From assembly GCF_025370785.1 (NCBI RefSeq), contig NZ_JAMXFA010000042.1, positions 1-56,916 of the forward strand: DNA of 56,916 nt. Direction: 5' to 3'. Both the position numbers and the translations under genes were made by a program. This stretch comes from Laspinema olomoucense D3b (GTDB lineage Bacteria; Cyanobacteriota; Cyanobacteriia; Cyanobacteriales; Laspinemataceae). Positions 24,710 to 33,888 of the stretch are shown here, piece after piece; the first letter of the stretch is position 1; every line of letters begins with the position of its first letter. The notes below the pieces were generated by a model, which saw nothing but the letters and a program-made list of their open reading frames with translations, was not told the origin of the DNA and made no database searches.

Positions 24710-25885
24710 TTACATCCATCCTAGATGGGTTTTGACCCGATTTACAGCAATTCTTATAGCATTAACTCCTGCTGTTATCTTGTAAGGTTTTGCTGGATTT
24801 TTAGGGTTAGGATCCAATAATACAACATTGTCTCTCCATAAATGCCCTTCTCTGGACCAATTGAGTTGAGCTAATGTAGAAATTTTATTAGGGTCAAACA
24901 AATGAACATTTTTGTCATAAATACAATAGAGCAAGTGGCCTAATATTTCCATGCCAACACTTCTACCCAGCAAGTTTTCATTTTTAAAATTCTCTATTTC
25001 ATCAATGCTCAAATCATCAACATGGGTATTAACAATATGACGACTCTGACTGCATTCACTAAAAAATTGATTCAGGGCATGAATTAATGCGTCGGATGCT
25101 TTATCTACATCACGCTCTTTTAACTCGCTATTAGAGTCCCCAGAGAAAGCGGCCCCTACGAGCTTGGCGATATAATTTGTGGTATAAATTAATTTCTTTT
25201 TAGAAGGAGGAGAACTTTTGATTTTTTCAGTCTTCCCTCGAAACATGACAACTTCATCAAGAACTCGCTTAGTGATGCCGACCCGACCTTCAAATTCCCC
25301 AAACGACAACAGCAGTGATTTATCAAGTTGCTTGGTTTGTGCCATATCTCTAAAATCACTCTGGCACTGGTTAAAGTCAGGTTCTAACACAAGAGTAATG
25401 GGGAAATCATTATCGCCAATTACCTCGCCAAATTCACCGATAATCAAATCTTGGATTGCACTTTTGCGATGTTGTCCATCTGTAATATCTAACTTGACCC
25501 CCCGAGGAATGACGACTAAACAAATCCCTCTCCCCAATTCAATGAGCTCAATCTTGCTGGGATCGACATTTGCCGTTAGGGTTCCTAAAATCCAGGGTTT
25601 GCCTTTGGTGGCGCGTTTGAGAATATACTCTTTGATTTCCTCGGCATGACCCTTAACTTCTGGGCGATTTTTACCCGAATCGGGGTCGTTGTCACTAGAG
25701 GGTTTTGCTTGTAGAAGCGTCGGCAAATCATCGGCAGGGACATTGATTTGCACCATCTGGCGCTTCCCCTGGCGAAAAATTAACCCGGGATAACACTTTT
25801 CGCGATGATGCTTTGCGAAATAGGGTTCAAGCACCGGATCGAGGCGGGTAGGCGTTTCTGACTGGGGCAACAAGTCATCTGTCAT
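24710..25885 (-). CDS. DGQHR-domain protein, DndB-like paralogue
   Basis: A 391-residue protein with LDITDGQHRKSAIQ, motif at residues 136-140. It is of similar length to DndB but clearly distinct from the neighbour at 23565, and more lysine-rich, with a lower GC content than the genes around it (many AAA/ATT codons). Its start diverges from dndC across 82 bp that hold the dndC promoter, so it is ideally placed to autoregulate and to control dndC. That regulatory role is inference from position plus the known role of DndB. Confidence 0.8.
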   Translation of the reverse strand: MTDDLLPQSETPTRLDPVLEPYFAKHHREKCYPGLIFRQGKRQMVQINVPADDLPTLLQAKPSSDNDPDSGKNRPEVKGHAEEIKEYILKRATKGKPWILGTLTANVDPSKIELIELGRGICLVVIPRGVKLDITDGQHRKSAIQDLIIGEFGEVIGDNDFPITLVLEPDFNQCQSDFRDMAQTKQLDKSLLLSFGEFEGRVGITKRVLDEVVMFRGKTEKIKSSPPSKKKLIYTTNYIAKLVGAAFSGDSNSELKERDVDKASDALIHALNQFFSECSQSRHIVNTHVDDLSIDEIENFKNENLLGRSVGMEILGHLLYCIYDKNVHLFDPNKISTLAQLNWSREGHLWRDNVVLLDPNPKNPAKPYKITAGVNAIRIAVNRVKTHLGWM

Positions 25886-25897
25886 ATTAAGTCGTAA

Positions 25898-25925
25898 TTG
25901 TAGTAAAAAGCTGTAAAATTATAAC
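25898..25925 (+). promoter_or_regulatory. Putative dndC promoter
   Basis: TTGTAG (25898-25903) and TATAAC (25920-25925) with a 16-base spacer, in the AT-rich 82-bp gap between the divergent DGQHR gene and dndC. An AAGGAG ribosome site (25952-25957) follows ten bases before the ATG at 25968. Confidence 0.55.
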
Positions 25926-25967
25926 ATAGCCATTGCCATTTAGAAAATATCAAGGAGTTTGGAGATT

Positions 25968-27596
25968 ATGCCACAACAAGGCCAAATGTCGCTTTTTCCA
26001 CCTCGGACTGTGGAAGAATTAGTAGAAGACATCGAAAAATTAACGAAAGAGATTCAAGCGCTCTACTGTTTAGATGAAATTCCCTGGATTTTGGGGTATT
26101 CAGGCGGTAAAGATAGCACAGCAACATTGCAGTTAGTCTGGAATGCGATCGCGCAACTTCCTCCCTCAAAACGAACCAAAACAATTTACGTTATTACAAC
26201 AGATACCCTGGTAGAAAATCCAATTGTTGCGGGTTGGGTTCGCAAATCTATCGATAATATGAAAGTAGCAGCTATGGAACAAAAAATGCCTTTTGAACCG
26301 CATTTGCTGCAACCCGATATTAAGCATACATACTGGGTAGGTTTAATTGGAAAAGGATACCCAGCACCTAGAATTAAATTCCGATGGTGTACTGGGCGCT
26401 TAAAAATAGAACCATCTAACCGTTTCATTCGCAATGTAGTTAGAACCAATGGTGAAGCGATTCTTATCTTAGGAACTCGTAAAGCCGAAAGTTCTAAACG
26501 TGCTGCCACAATGAAAAAACTAGAAGAAAAACGAGTGCGTGATCGCCTAAGTCCTAATGCTCATTTACCCAATTCTCTTGTTTATAGTCCTATTGAAGAC
26601 TGGCGCAATGATGAAGTCTGGATTTATTTGAATCAATGGTCTAATCCTTGGGGACAAAGTAACAAAGACCTTTTTGTCATGTATCGTGAATCTACCGCCG
26701 ATAATGAATGTCCTCTAGTCGTTGACACCTCTACTCCTAGTTGTGGAAGTTCTCGTTTTGGATGCTGGGTTTGTACTCTAGTTGATAGTGACAAATCTCT
26801 GACTGCAATGATTCAAAATGATGAAGAAAAAGAGTGGTTGCAACCTCTAGTAGATATCCGTCTTGAATTGGATATTGAAAATGATCGCCAGCATAGAGAC
26901 TTTCGCCGAATATGGGGAGATGTCCAATTATTTGAGCGAAATATTGAAGGACAAACCTCAGTGGAGCCAATCCCCGGACCTTATACTAAGGAATGGAGAG
27001 AATATTTACTGAAAAGAATTTTAGAAGCTCAAACTTTGGTCCGTAAGACTGCCCCGGCAAACATGGGAGATATTACCCTAATTAGTTTAGACGAACTCAG
27101 TGAAATTCGTAGAATTTGGCTGGAAGAGAAGCATGAATTTGATGATAGCTTGCCCAAGATTTATGAAGAAGCGACTGGGGAAGTATTTAAGGATCCTCGT
27201 CCTGGCGCTGGCAATCAGTTGTGGGGAAGTGATGAGTGGGAGGTTTTGCATGAAATCTGCGAACCGGATGCGATGCACTTGGAATTGATGTCTAAATTGA
27301 TTGGAACGGAGTATCAGTATCATACGAAGTCTCGGCGGATTGGGGTGTATGATGCGTTAGAGAAATGCTTTGAGAGTAGTTCGCGATCGCAGGAAGAAGC
27401 AATTGAAAATGCTCATTACAAGCGGGACCTAAAAACTGCTGCTAAGGACGGGGATGTTTATGCGATTAAACAGCTCAAAAATCGCGAAATGAAACCGTCT
27501 GTGACTGATGGGGATGTTGCTGGGACTAAACAGTTAAGTTGGGGGATGATGAAATATCCAACTATCACTCCTGATGATGAGGATGGAGAGAATTAA
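25968..27596 (+). CDS. dndC: DNA sulfur modification protein DndC
   Basis: The sulfurtransferase of the phosphorothioation pathway. It has an ATP pyrophosphatase fold like PAPS reductase: ILGYSGGKDSTATL gives the PP-loop at residues 45-51. A cysteine group CGSSRFGCWVC about residues 250-260, with an earlier cysteine (CPLVV), is where DndC binds an iron-sulfur cluster. Length 542 is typical. A TTG codon at 25959 is in frame but touches the AAGGAG site; the ATG at 25968 has correct spacing. The last 50 residues hold a lysine-rich imperfect repeat (DGDVYAIKQLK / DGDVAGTKQLS). It leads the dndC-dndD-dndE series. Confidence 0.95.
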   Translation: MPQQGQMSLFPPRTVEELVEDIEKLTKEIQALYCLDEIPWILGYSGGKDSTATLQLVWNAIAQLPPSKRTKTIYVITTDTLVENPIVAGWVRKSIDNMKVAAMEQKMPFEPHLLQPDIKHTYWVGLIGKGYPAPRIKFRWCTGRLKIEPSNRFIRNVVRTNGEAILILGTRKAESSKRAATMKKLEEKRVRDRLSPNAHLPNSLVYSPIEDWRNDEVWIYLNQWSNPWGQSNKDLFVMYRESTADNECPLVVDTSTPSCGSSRFGCWVCTLVDSDKSLTAMIQNDEEKEWLQPLVDIRLELDIENDRQHRDFRRIWGDVQLFERNIEGQTSVEPIPGPYTKEWREYLLKRILEAQTLVRKTAPANMGDITLISLDELSEIRRIWLEEKHEFDDSLPKIYEEATGEVFKDPRPGAGNQLWGSDEWEVLHEICEPDAMHLELMSKLIGTEYQYHTKSRRIGVYDALEKCFESSSRSQEEAIENAHYKRDLKTAAKDGDVYAIKQLKNREMKPSVTDGDVAGTKQLSWGMMKYPTITPDDEDGEN

Positions 27597-27683
27597 TCGA
27601 AGAACCCCCCCTAACCCGATGGCGTTGCTAAGGGGGGGAATTGAAATGTTGCCTACTGTTGACTTTATTACCTTGACTGTATC

Positions 27684-29666
27684 GTGATTTTTATTGAACT
27701 GGTTCTGCAAAATTTTGGTCCTTATATGGGACGACAGGTGATTGATTTACGTCCCCAAATTCAGGGGGAAACTCGTCCGATTATCCTGTTTGGGGGGATG
27801 AATGGTGGAGGGAAAACCACCCTGATGGATGCCATTCGGTTAGCGCTTTATGGTCCTCGTGCTCAATGTTCGACCCGAGGCAATTTGAATTATAGTGATT
27901 TCCTGACTCAATGTGTGACTCGGGATTCGGATCCGGTGGAAAAAACTCGGATTGAGTTGGTGTTTGAGCATTTTGAAAATGATGCGGCAGTGGAGTTGCG
28001 GATTGTGCGCTATTGGGAAGCAAATCCCAGGGATGGTAAGGATACGTTAGGGATTTTAGAAGGAGATTGGCCCCGAACAGATTTGACGAATATTTGGGAT
28101 GAATATATCGAAAATTTGTTGCCCTTGGGAATTTCTAATCTGTTTCTATTTGATGGGGAACAGGTGAAGGAATTGGCGGAACAAGAAACGCCGCCTCCGG
28201 TGGTGGTAGATGCGATTCAATCGCTGTTGGGGTTGGAGTTGGCGGAACGGTTATCCATAGATTTGGATATTTTGGTCCGGCGGAAACAGAAGAAGTTGGC
28301 AAGTGCAAAGCAGTTGGCAAGTTTGGAAGAAATTGAACAAAAGTTGTCCAAATCTACGGGGGAACTAGAGGAGGCAAAGCAAGAGTTAGGCGGGTTACAA
28401 AATAATTTAGAAAAGGCCCATGAACGGCAGCGGGAAGCATGGGATAAGTTTATTTCAGAAGGGGGGAAAATTGCAGCACAACGGACTCAGTTAGAAAAGC
28501 AAAAGCGCAATTTAGAAGGAAATTTGGAACAGATGCGCGAGTCTTTGGGGGAATTAGCTGGGGGGAGTTTACCCTTAGCTTTGATTCAACCATTGCTGAA
28601 TCAGGTGCAGGTTCAAGGGGAAACCGAGGCGAAGTCTCTTCAGGCAAAAATTGCGCGGGATGTGGTGAAGGAACGCAGTAGTCGTCTAGTAGAATATCTG
28701 GACAAATTGAAGCTGAAACCACAGCAATTAGATAAGATTAAGTTTTTTCTGGATCAGGAGGATGAGGCACTCGATCGCGAAATAGGTTCTGAGGAGGATT
28801 TGTGGTTGTCGGCGGATGAGGAAACCCTGTCTTTGTTAGCGAATGTTTTGCGTCATGAACTGCCGAGTCAGGTAAAATTAGCGGAGGAAAAGTTGCAATC
28901 TGTGGAAGCATTGGAGGTGGAAATTACTTTCAATGAACGACAACTGGCATCGGCCCCTTCTCCGGAGATTTATGAGCAATTGGATGCGGCATTGAAGGCG
29001 GCACAAGCGGCAGTGGTAAAAGCACAAGGGGACTATAATAATGGTCAGCAGCGATGCGATAAGTTAGGCAAAGATATTGAGGGGTTCAAGAAAGAACTGG
29101 CGGTGTACAGTGAAACGAGTATTGAACGCCAAAATGATGAGCATATTATTGAATCATCGAAGAAGGTTCAGGAAACTCTGAAATTGTTTAAGGAACGGTT
29201 AACCCTGCGGAAGTTAAATAAGTTAGAGGTGGAGGTAACGGACTGTTTCCGCTATCTGTTACATAAAGTGGATTTAGTCCATCGGATTGCCATTGATACT
29301 CAAAGTTTTGGATTGTCTCTGTACAACCCCGAGGGTCAACCTGTCCCCAAACATCGCCTCTCGGCGGGGGAAAAACAGTTGTTAGCGATCGCCTTTTTGT
29401 GGGGATTAGCGCGAGTCTCGGGACGGCATCTGCCGGTGGCGATCGATACGCCATTAGGACGCTTGGATTCGTCCCATCGGAATAATCTGATTGAACGCTA
29501 TTTTCCCTCAGCATCCCATCAAGTGATTTTGTTATCTACGGATACAGAAATTAGCAAAAATGAGTATGAACATCTTTTAGAACAAGAGGCGATCGCCAAC
29601 AGCTACCTCCTCAAATATCAACCAGAAACCCGAAAAACTGTTGTACAAAAAGGCTATTTCTGGTAA
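27684..29666 (+). CDS. dndD: DNA sulfur modification protein DndD
   Basis: A 660-residue SMC/Rad50-type ATPase thought to nick or reshape DNA during sulfur insertion. It opens with MIFIELVLQNFGPY and Walker A GGMNGGGKTT at 37-46, continues with LFDGEQVKELAEQE and coiled coils (about 205-300 and 390-520), and ends with the signature LSAGEKQLLAIAFLWGLARVSG and Walker B PVAIDTPLGRLD. Unlike the paralogue at 16724 there is no Cys-x-Cys hinge. It starts with GTG (27684), 87 bp after dndC, and has no strong ribosome site. Confidence 0.94.
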   Translation: MIFIELVLQNFGPYMGRQVIDLRPQIQGETRPIILFGGMNGGGKTTLMDAIRLALYGPRAQCSTRGNLNYSDFLTQCVTRDSDPVEKTRIELVFEHFENDAAVELRIVRYWEANPRDGKDTLGILEGDWPRTDLTNIWDEYIENLLPLGISNLFLFDGEQVKELAEQETPPPVVVDAIQSLLGLELAERLSIDLDILVRRKQKKLASAKQLASLEEIEQKLSKSTGELEEAKQELGGLQNNLEKAHERQREAWDKFISEGGKIAAQRTQLEKQKRNLEGNLEQMRESLGELAGGSLPLALIQPLLNQVQVQGETEAKSLQAKIARDVVKERSSRLVEYLDKLKLKPQQLDKIKFFLDQEDEALDREIGSEEDLWLSADEETLSLLANVLRHELPSQVKLAEEKLQSVEALEVEITFNERQLASAPSPEIYEQLDAALKAAQAAVVKAQGDYNNGQQRCDKLGKDIEGFKKELAVYSETSIERQNDEHIIESSKKVQETLKLFKERLTLRKLNKLEVEVTDCFRYLLHKVDLVHRIAIDTQSFGLSLYNPEGQPVPKHRLSAGEKQLLAIAFLWGLARVSGRHLPVAIDTPLGRLDSSHRNNLIERYFPSASHQVILLSTDTEISKNEYEHLLEQEAIANSYLLKYQPETRKTVVQKGYFW

Positions 29667-29683
29667 ACTATTAAACCAACTTC

Positions 29684-29725
29684 TTAGCCCGCGCAGGCGG
29701 GCTTCGTCCCTATAGCCCCACCCTT
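29684..29725 (+). repeat. 42-bp hairpin repeat, left copy
   Basis: An element starting with a perfect stem AGCCCGC-GCAG-GCGGGCT and continuing to CTATAGCCCCACCCTT. It is identical in 41 of 42 bases to 34472-34513. It sits just after the dndD stop, where the stem may also slow transcription before dndE. An imperfect second hairpin (CCCCACCC with GGGTGCGGG) follows to about 29758. Confidence 0.85.
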
Positions 29726-29785
29726 TCCTTACGGAACGCTGCGCGAACAGGGTGCGGGACTCTCCCCCTTTATTTTACATCATCA

Positions 29786-30205
29786 ATGGAACCACCCCTC
29801 GACCGAATTAAACTCTCTCAAACTGCTAAAGAACAACTCAGTAAACTCAAACGTTATACGAAAATTGACCAATGGAATATTTTATGCCGCTGGGCCTTTT
29901 GTAAATCCTTGTCAGAAACTTCTACCCCTTCTCCCGTTCCCATTCCCGCCGATAGTAACGTGGAAATGAGTTGGCGAGTCTTTGGCGGAGAAATGTCAGA
30001 TATTTTAATTTTGGCATTGAAACAACGCTGTCACCAAGATGGATTGGGGACGGATAAAGAGACATTGGCGAATCAGTTTCGCTTGCATCTGCATCGCGGG
30101 ATTGGGTATCTGGCAGGAGACCCGAATATTAAGAAAATTGAGCATTTAATCGAGGTGGCAGTGGCGAGTCAGACAGGGGAGAAAGAATCAAAAGGGAAAC
30201 AGTGA
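29786..30205 (+). CDS. dndE: DNA sulfur modification protein DndE
   Basis: A 139-residue protein with the typical DndE pattern: LDRIKLSQTAKEQLSKLKRYTKIDQWNILCRWAFCKSL, a short Pro-rich loop, then EMSWRVFGGEMSDILILALKQRC and a helical end. DndE binds nicked DNA as a tetramer in the studied systems and is needed for modification. It ends in a lysine-rich tail. It is separated from dndD by 119 bp that contain the 42-bp repeat, so the usual tight dndCDE coupling is loosened here. Confidence 0.92.
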   Translation: MEPPLDRIKLSQTAKEQLSKLKRYTKIDQWNILCRWAFCKSLSETSTPSPVPIPADSNVEMSWRVFGGEMSDILILALKQRCHQDGLGTDKETLANQFRLHLHRGIGYLAGDPNIKKIEHLIEVAVASQTGEKESKGKQ

Positions 30206-30263
30206 ACCAGTCGTCAAATTTGCCGCTAGAATGGAAAGAGTATTTTACATCAAACGGTGATTT

Positions 30264-30794
30264 ATGTACAACTTATCTCCTGTCAAAGTTCTCACGCTAT
30301 GTTTTTCGGTCACCTTGGCAATCTTGTGTTATTTTGGTGCAACTCCTGCGGCATTCGCTGCGGAGATTTCACCGAATGCGATGATCGCCAGTCTGTTCTC
30401 CTTTTCCGGGGAACGTCCTGATAATTTAGGCGTAAGTATGGGAAAATTAGCCCCTTGTCCGAATTCTCCCAATTGTGTCTCTTCTCAAGCAGAAGAAACG
30501 GATAAAAAGCATAAAATTGAACCGTTAAAATATGAGTCTTCGGCCAAAAGAGCATTTGCTCATCTCAAGGAGATTCTCGAAGAAATGGAAAATGCCAAGG
30601 TGATTAAATCCGACGCCCATTATTTGTATGCTGAATTTACCAGTTCTTTAATGGGATATGTGGATGATGTGGAATTTTTTCTCGATCGCAAGTCTAACGT
30701 GATTCAAGTGCGATCGGCATCGCGGTTAGGACAGTCGGATTTAGGGGTAAACCGCAAACGAATCGAAGACATTCGCAGTAAATTTAGCGTCTAG
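30264..30794 (+). CDS. DUF1499 domain protein with signal peptide
   Basis: A 176-residue protein with a hydrophobic leader ending at AFA (residues about 1-32, LAILCYFGATPAAFAAE). It has the complete DUF1499 pattern: LAPCPNSPNCVSSQA near 58-72, HYLYAEFTSSLMGYVDDVEFFLD, and VRSASRLGQSDLGVNRKR. The mature protein is exported to the lumen or periplasm. DUF1499 proteins are common in cyanobacteria and plastids; their chemistry is unknown. It lies between dndE and the dnd-associated methyltransferase though it cannot meet their cytosolic products, so it is probably a passenger. Confidence 0.85.
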   Translation: MYNLSPVKVLTLCFSVTLAILCYFGATPAAFAAEISPNAMIASLFSFSGERPDNLGVSMGKLAPCPNSPNCVSSQAEETDKKHKIEPLKYESSAKRAFAHLKEILEEMENAKVIKSDAHYLYAEFTSSLMGYVDDVEFFLDRKSNVIQVRSASRLGQSDLGVNRKRIEDIRSKFSV

Positions 30795-30912
30795 TCCTCC
30801 ATCGGTTTCTGGGTTGACGGGGTAGCGGCAATAAATTTTTGGACTGGCGGCAGCCATTTTGTGGTATGAAAAAGGTGGGTCACGATCGCTGCTGTGTTAC
30901 ACCTCCAATCTT

Positions 30913-33858
30913 ATGGACAAATCCAGTTTGCCGCTACCCCAAACCAAACTAAACCGTTTGGCATCGGTTCACCGCCATCTACCCCGTCCCCTGCGTCTCG
31001 CCGGAGAAGCGGGAATCCTGACTGCTGAAACCACTTTTTTGGACTATGGGGGAGATCCCAATCACAATCCGGCAGATGTTGTTTATCTTGCCGATATCCT
31101 CAATATAATTCAGTCCCCGGAAGAACGTCAGGAGGTCTTGCAGGATGCCTGGAAATTGACCCAAAACCTGTTAATTGTCGCTGCATCGGTCACTATTTCT
31201 GAGGTCAATCAGGGAAAAATCGCCTACGGGAAAGAAGGCGTTATTCCCATGAATTCCGTTCATTATTATTATGAACAAGTAGAACTAAAAACCGAACTAG
31301 AACGGATTTTATCCGTAGAGGCAACCCCGGCAGGATTGGGAGTTTATTTTATCTTTCGAGATGCGGCAGATGCTCAAATTTATCGCTTCAATTTAGGCCG
31401 ATCGCGTTCCGTAGTTCCTCCCTTAAATCCCGATGATACAACGTTAATTTCCCAGGAAGAAATCCTCACCCCGTTGATGGAGTTTGTCGCGGATTGGGGA
31501 CGGTTACCCCAAGTAAATGAGTTATCTACCGGCAAAAAAATTGTCACCGTATTTGGCAGTTTAGAACAGGCATTTAATCAAATTAAAGAAGCAACCCAGA
31601 GTGAAATTTGGGACCAAATCCAGGAACAATGCCGCCAAGATGCCTTAATTTATCTAGCAAGTCTAATTGGGGAAAACAAGCGCGTTCCCTCCTTATCCCA
31701 ATTTTCCCCTAAAATTGCCTCTAATTTTCGCCCCTTATTTGGAAATTGGACGACAGCAAAACAATTATCCCAAAACTTGTTATCCCAATTAGAAAACCCG
31801 GAGGCAGTCGCCACCGCTTGCCAAAATAGTCCCCTGGGGAAAAAGCTACCTGGTGCATTGTATATTCATGTTTGGGCGATCGAATCCTTAGACCCCATTC
31901 TGCGTTTATATGAGGCCATTAACCGTCGTCATATAGGACGAGTCGATGGGGCAACTTTAATCAAATTTAACCTGGATAAACCGATTATTTCTTACCTATT
32001 TTACCCCGAATTTGATACAGACCCCCATCCGGCATTACAGGCCAGTCTACAGATTCATTTCCCCCAGGGTCGAATTCGCTATAGAGATTATCGCCCAGCA
32101 GATAATCCCCCCATTCTCCACCGCAAAGAAACCTTTGTCACCCCGGATTATCCGCTATATAAACTCTTTGAAAACCTCACCCGAGAAGAAGAAAAATTAG
32201 GACTTTTAAACAAGTCACGGGGGATTGGAACTCGCAATGGATGGTTAGAATGTTTGGCCGATGCTGGAGTTGAAATTCAGGGACATACTGTCATTGTCAC
32301 CTCCGAACCCAAGACCACTTATAAACCCCTAAAAACCACCCCCAAAATCGAACGCCATCGCGCTGCAATTGTCCGTAATGCCATCTCCCGTCCGATGCGA
32401 TTAGGATTAGAAGCGGGATTTTTTACCGAAGGAACGACCTTTTTTGATTATGGATGTGGTCATGGGGGTGATATTAAACGGATTGCGGAACAAGGATTTT
32501 CGAGTAGTGGTTGGGACCCGTATTATTCCCCAGATACTCCTTTAACTCCCGCCGATGTGGTGAATTTGGGTTATATAATTAATGTCATTGAAGATTTAGA
32601 AGAACGCCGACAAGCGCTAATTCAATCCTGGGAATTGACCCAAAAAGTGTTAATTGTTGCGTCTTTAGTCTTAGTGGATGACCGGAATTCGGGTCAAGTT
32701 GCCTATGGAGATGGGGTAATTACGCGCCGCAATACCTTTCAGAAATATTATGAACAAGAAGAACTAAAACAGTATATCGAAAGCGTTTTGCAAGTGGAAG
32801 CAGTTCCTGTGGCATTGGGGATTTATTTCGTCTTTCGGGACCAACAACTCGCACAATTGATTCAATCCTATCGGTTCCGCAGTCGGACCACCGTTCCTAA
32901 ACTGCTGAAAAGTTTTGATGAATATCGGGAAATCCTGACGCCACTCATGGAATTTGCCAGCGATCGCGGCAGACTACCCGTTCCCGGCGAACTCCCCCAA
33001 GAACCCCAAATTATCGCCGAATTTGGCAATTTGCGCCGCGCCTTTAAAGTGATTATGGAGTTCACTCACCCCGAAGAATGGGAGGCAATCACCGAAAAAC
33101 GACGCAAAGACCTCCTCACTTATATTGCTGTCACCAACTTGTTAAAACGAGTCCAACTATCTCATTTACCCTTAGAAATTCAAAATGATATTAAAGCACT
33201 ATTTCCCTCCTATCGGACCGCCTGCATTATGGCCGAACAACTGGTTTACAGTTTAAATGATATTGAATTAGTGGCCCGAAGTTGTCAAAATAGTTCCGTG
33301 GGTTTGCTCAAATCCAACAGTTTTACAATTCACATTTCTGCCTTAGAAACCCTCGAACCCTTACTGAGAATTTATGAAGGGGTCGTTAGTCGAGCAATTG
33401 GCCGGATGGATGAGGCAACCTTAATTAAGTTTAGCCTGAAAAAGCCAAAAATATCTTATTTATTTTACCCCCATTTCGACCAAGAAACTCATCCCATATT
33501 ACATACCCAGATGGATATTGACTTAATCGATTTACGGGTAATTTATCGAGATTATGATAACGACGATAATCCGCCCATTCTTCATCGTAAAGATGCCTGC
33601 GTGACTCCGGACTATCCCCAGTATGATAAACTGGTGAAACTAACCCATCAGGAAGAAAATCGGGGATTGCTAGACCGACCCTGGGAGATTAAAACCCTCA
33701 AAAATTGGCAAAAACGGTTAGAAGAAAACTGTGCGGAGATTCGGGGAAATATAGTATATTGGCGCAAAGATGCTGACCCCTATCGCCTGAAAATCCTCAA
33801 AGCGGCAATGCGATCGCGTCAGAAAAAGCCAGTGCAACCTGACCCAAATTTAAGCTAA
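30913..33858 (+). CDS. Duplicated DNA phosphorothioation-associated methyltransferase
   Basis: A 981-residue protein made of two homologous halves joined near base 32340. Both halves carry RPLRLAGEAGIL/RPMRLGLEAGFF, a block ending ADVVYL/ADVVNL, an LIVAAS/LIVASL strand, ISYLFYP, DNPPILHRK and VTPDYP. The second half has the SAM-binding loop FDYGCGHGGD (near 32445-32475). In the first half DYG is followed at once by GDPNHNP; about 25 residues including the glycine loop are gone. So only the second half can be expected to bind SAM. This is the family called dnd-associated putative methyltransferase, known by co-occurrence. TTG at 30859 is an alternative start. Confidence 0.85.
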   Translation: MDKSSLPLPQTKLNRLASVHRHLPRPLRLAGEAGILTAETTFLDYGGDPNHNPADVVYLADILNIIQSPEERQEVLQDAWKLTQNLLIVAASVTISEVNQGKIAYGKEGVIPMNSVHYYYEQVELKTELERILSVEATPAGLGVYFIFRDAADAQIYRFNLGRSRSVVPPLNPDDTTLISQEEILTPLMEFVADWGRLPQVNELSTGKKIVTVFGSLEQAFNQIKEATQSEIWDQIQEQCRQDALIYLASLIGENKRVPSLSQFSPKIASNFRPLFGNWTTAKQLSQNLLSQLENPEAVATACQNSPLGKKLPGALYIHVWAIESLDPILRLYEAINRRHIGRVDGATLIKFNLDKPIISYLFYPEFDTDPHPALQASLQIHFPQGRIRYRDYRPADNPPILHRKETFVTPDYPLYKLFENLTREEEKLGLLNKSRGIGTRNGWLECLADAGVEIQGHTVIVTSEPKTTYKPLKTTPKIERHRAAIVRNAISRPMRLGLEAGFFTEGTTFFDYGCGHGGDIKRIAEQGFSSSGWDPYYSPDTPLTPADVVNLGYIINVIEDLEERRQALIQSWELTQKVLIVASLVLVDDRNSGQVAYGDGVITRRNTFQKYYEQEELKQYIESVLQVEAVPVALGIYFVFRDQQLAQLIQSYRFRSRTTVPKLLKSFDEYREILTPLMEFASDRGRLPVPGELPQEPQIIAEFGNLRRAFKVIMEFTHPEEWEAITEKRRKDLLTYIAVTNLLKRVQLSHLPLEIQNDIKALFPSYRTACIMAEQLVYSLNDIELVARSCQNSSVGLLKSNSFTIHISALETLEPLLRIYEGVVSRAIGRMDEATLIKFSLKKPKISYLFYPHFDQETHPILHTQMDIDLIDLRVIYRDYDNDDNPPILHRKDACVTPDYPQYDKLVKLTHQEENRGLLDRPWEIKTLKNWQKRLEENCAEIRGNIVYWRKDADPYRLKILKAAMRSRQKKPVQPDPNLS

Positions 33859-33888
33859 ACTAAAATAAAGCAACCGAGAGGTTCAATC

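Noticed and set aside
29726-29770. tRNA or small RNA gene between dndD and dndE
   Set aside because: The hairpins belong to the 42-bp repeat and no cloverleaf or CCA end can be formed.
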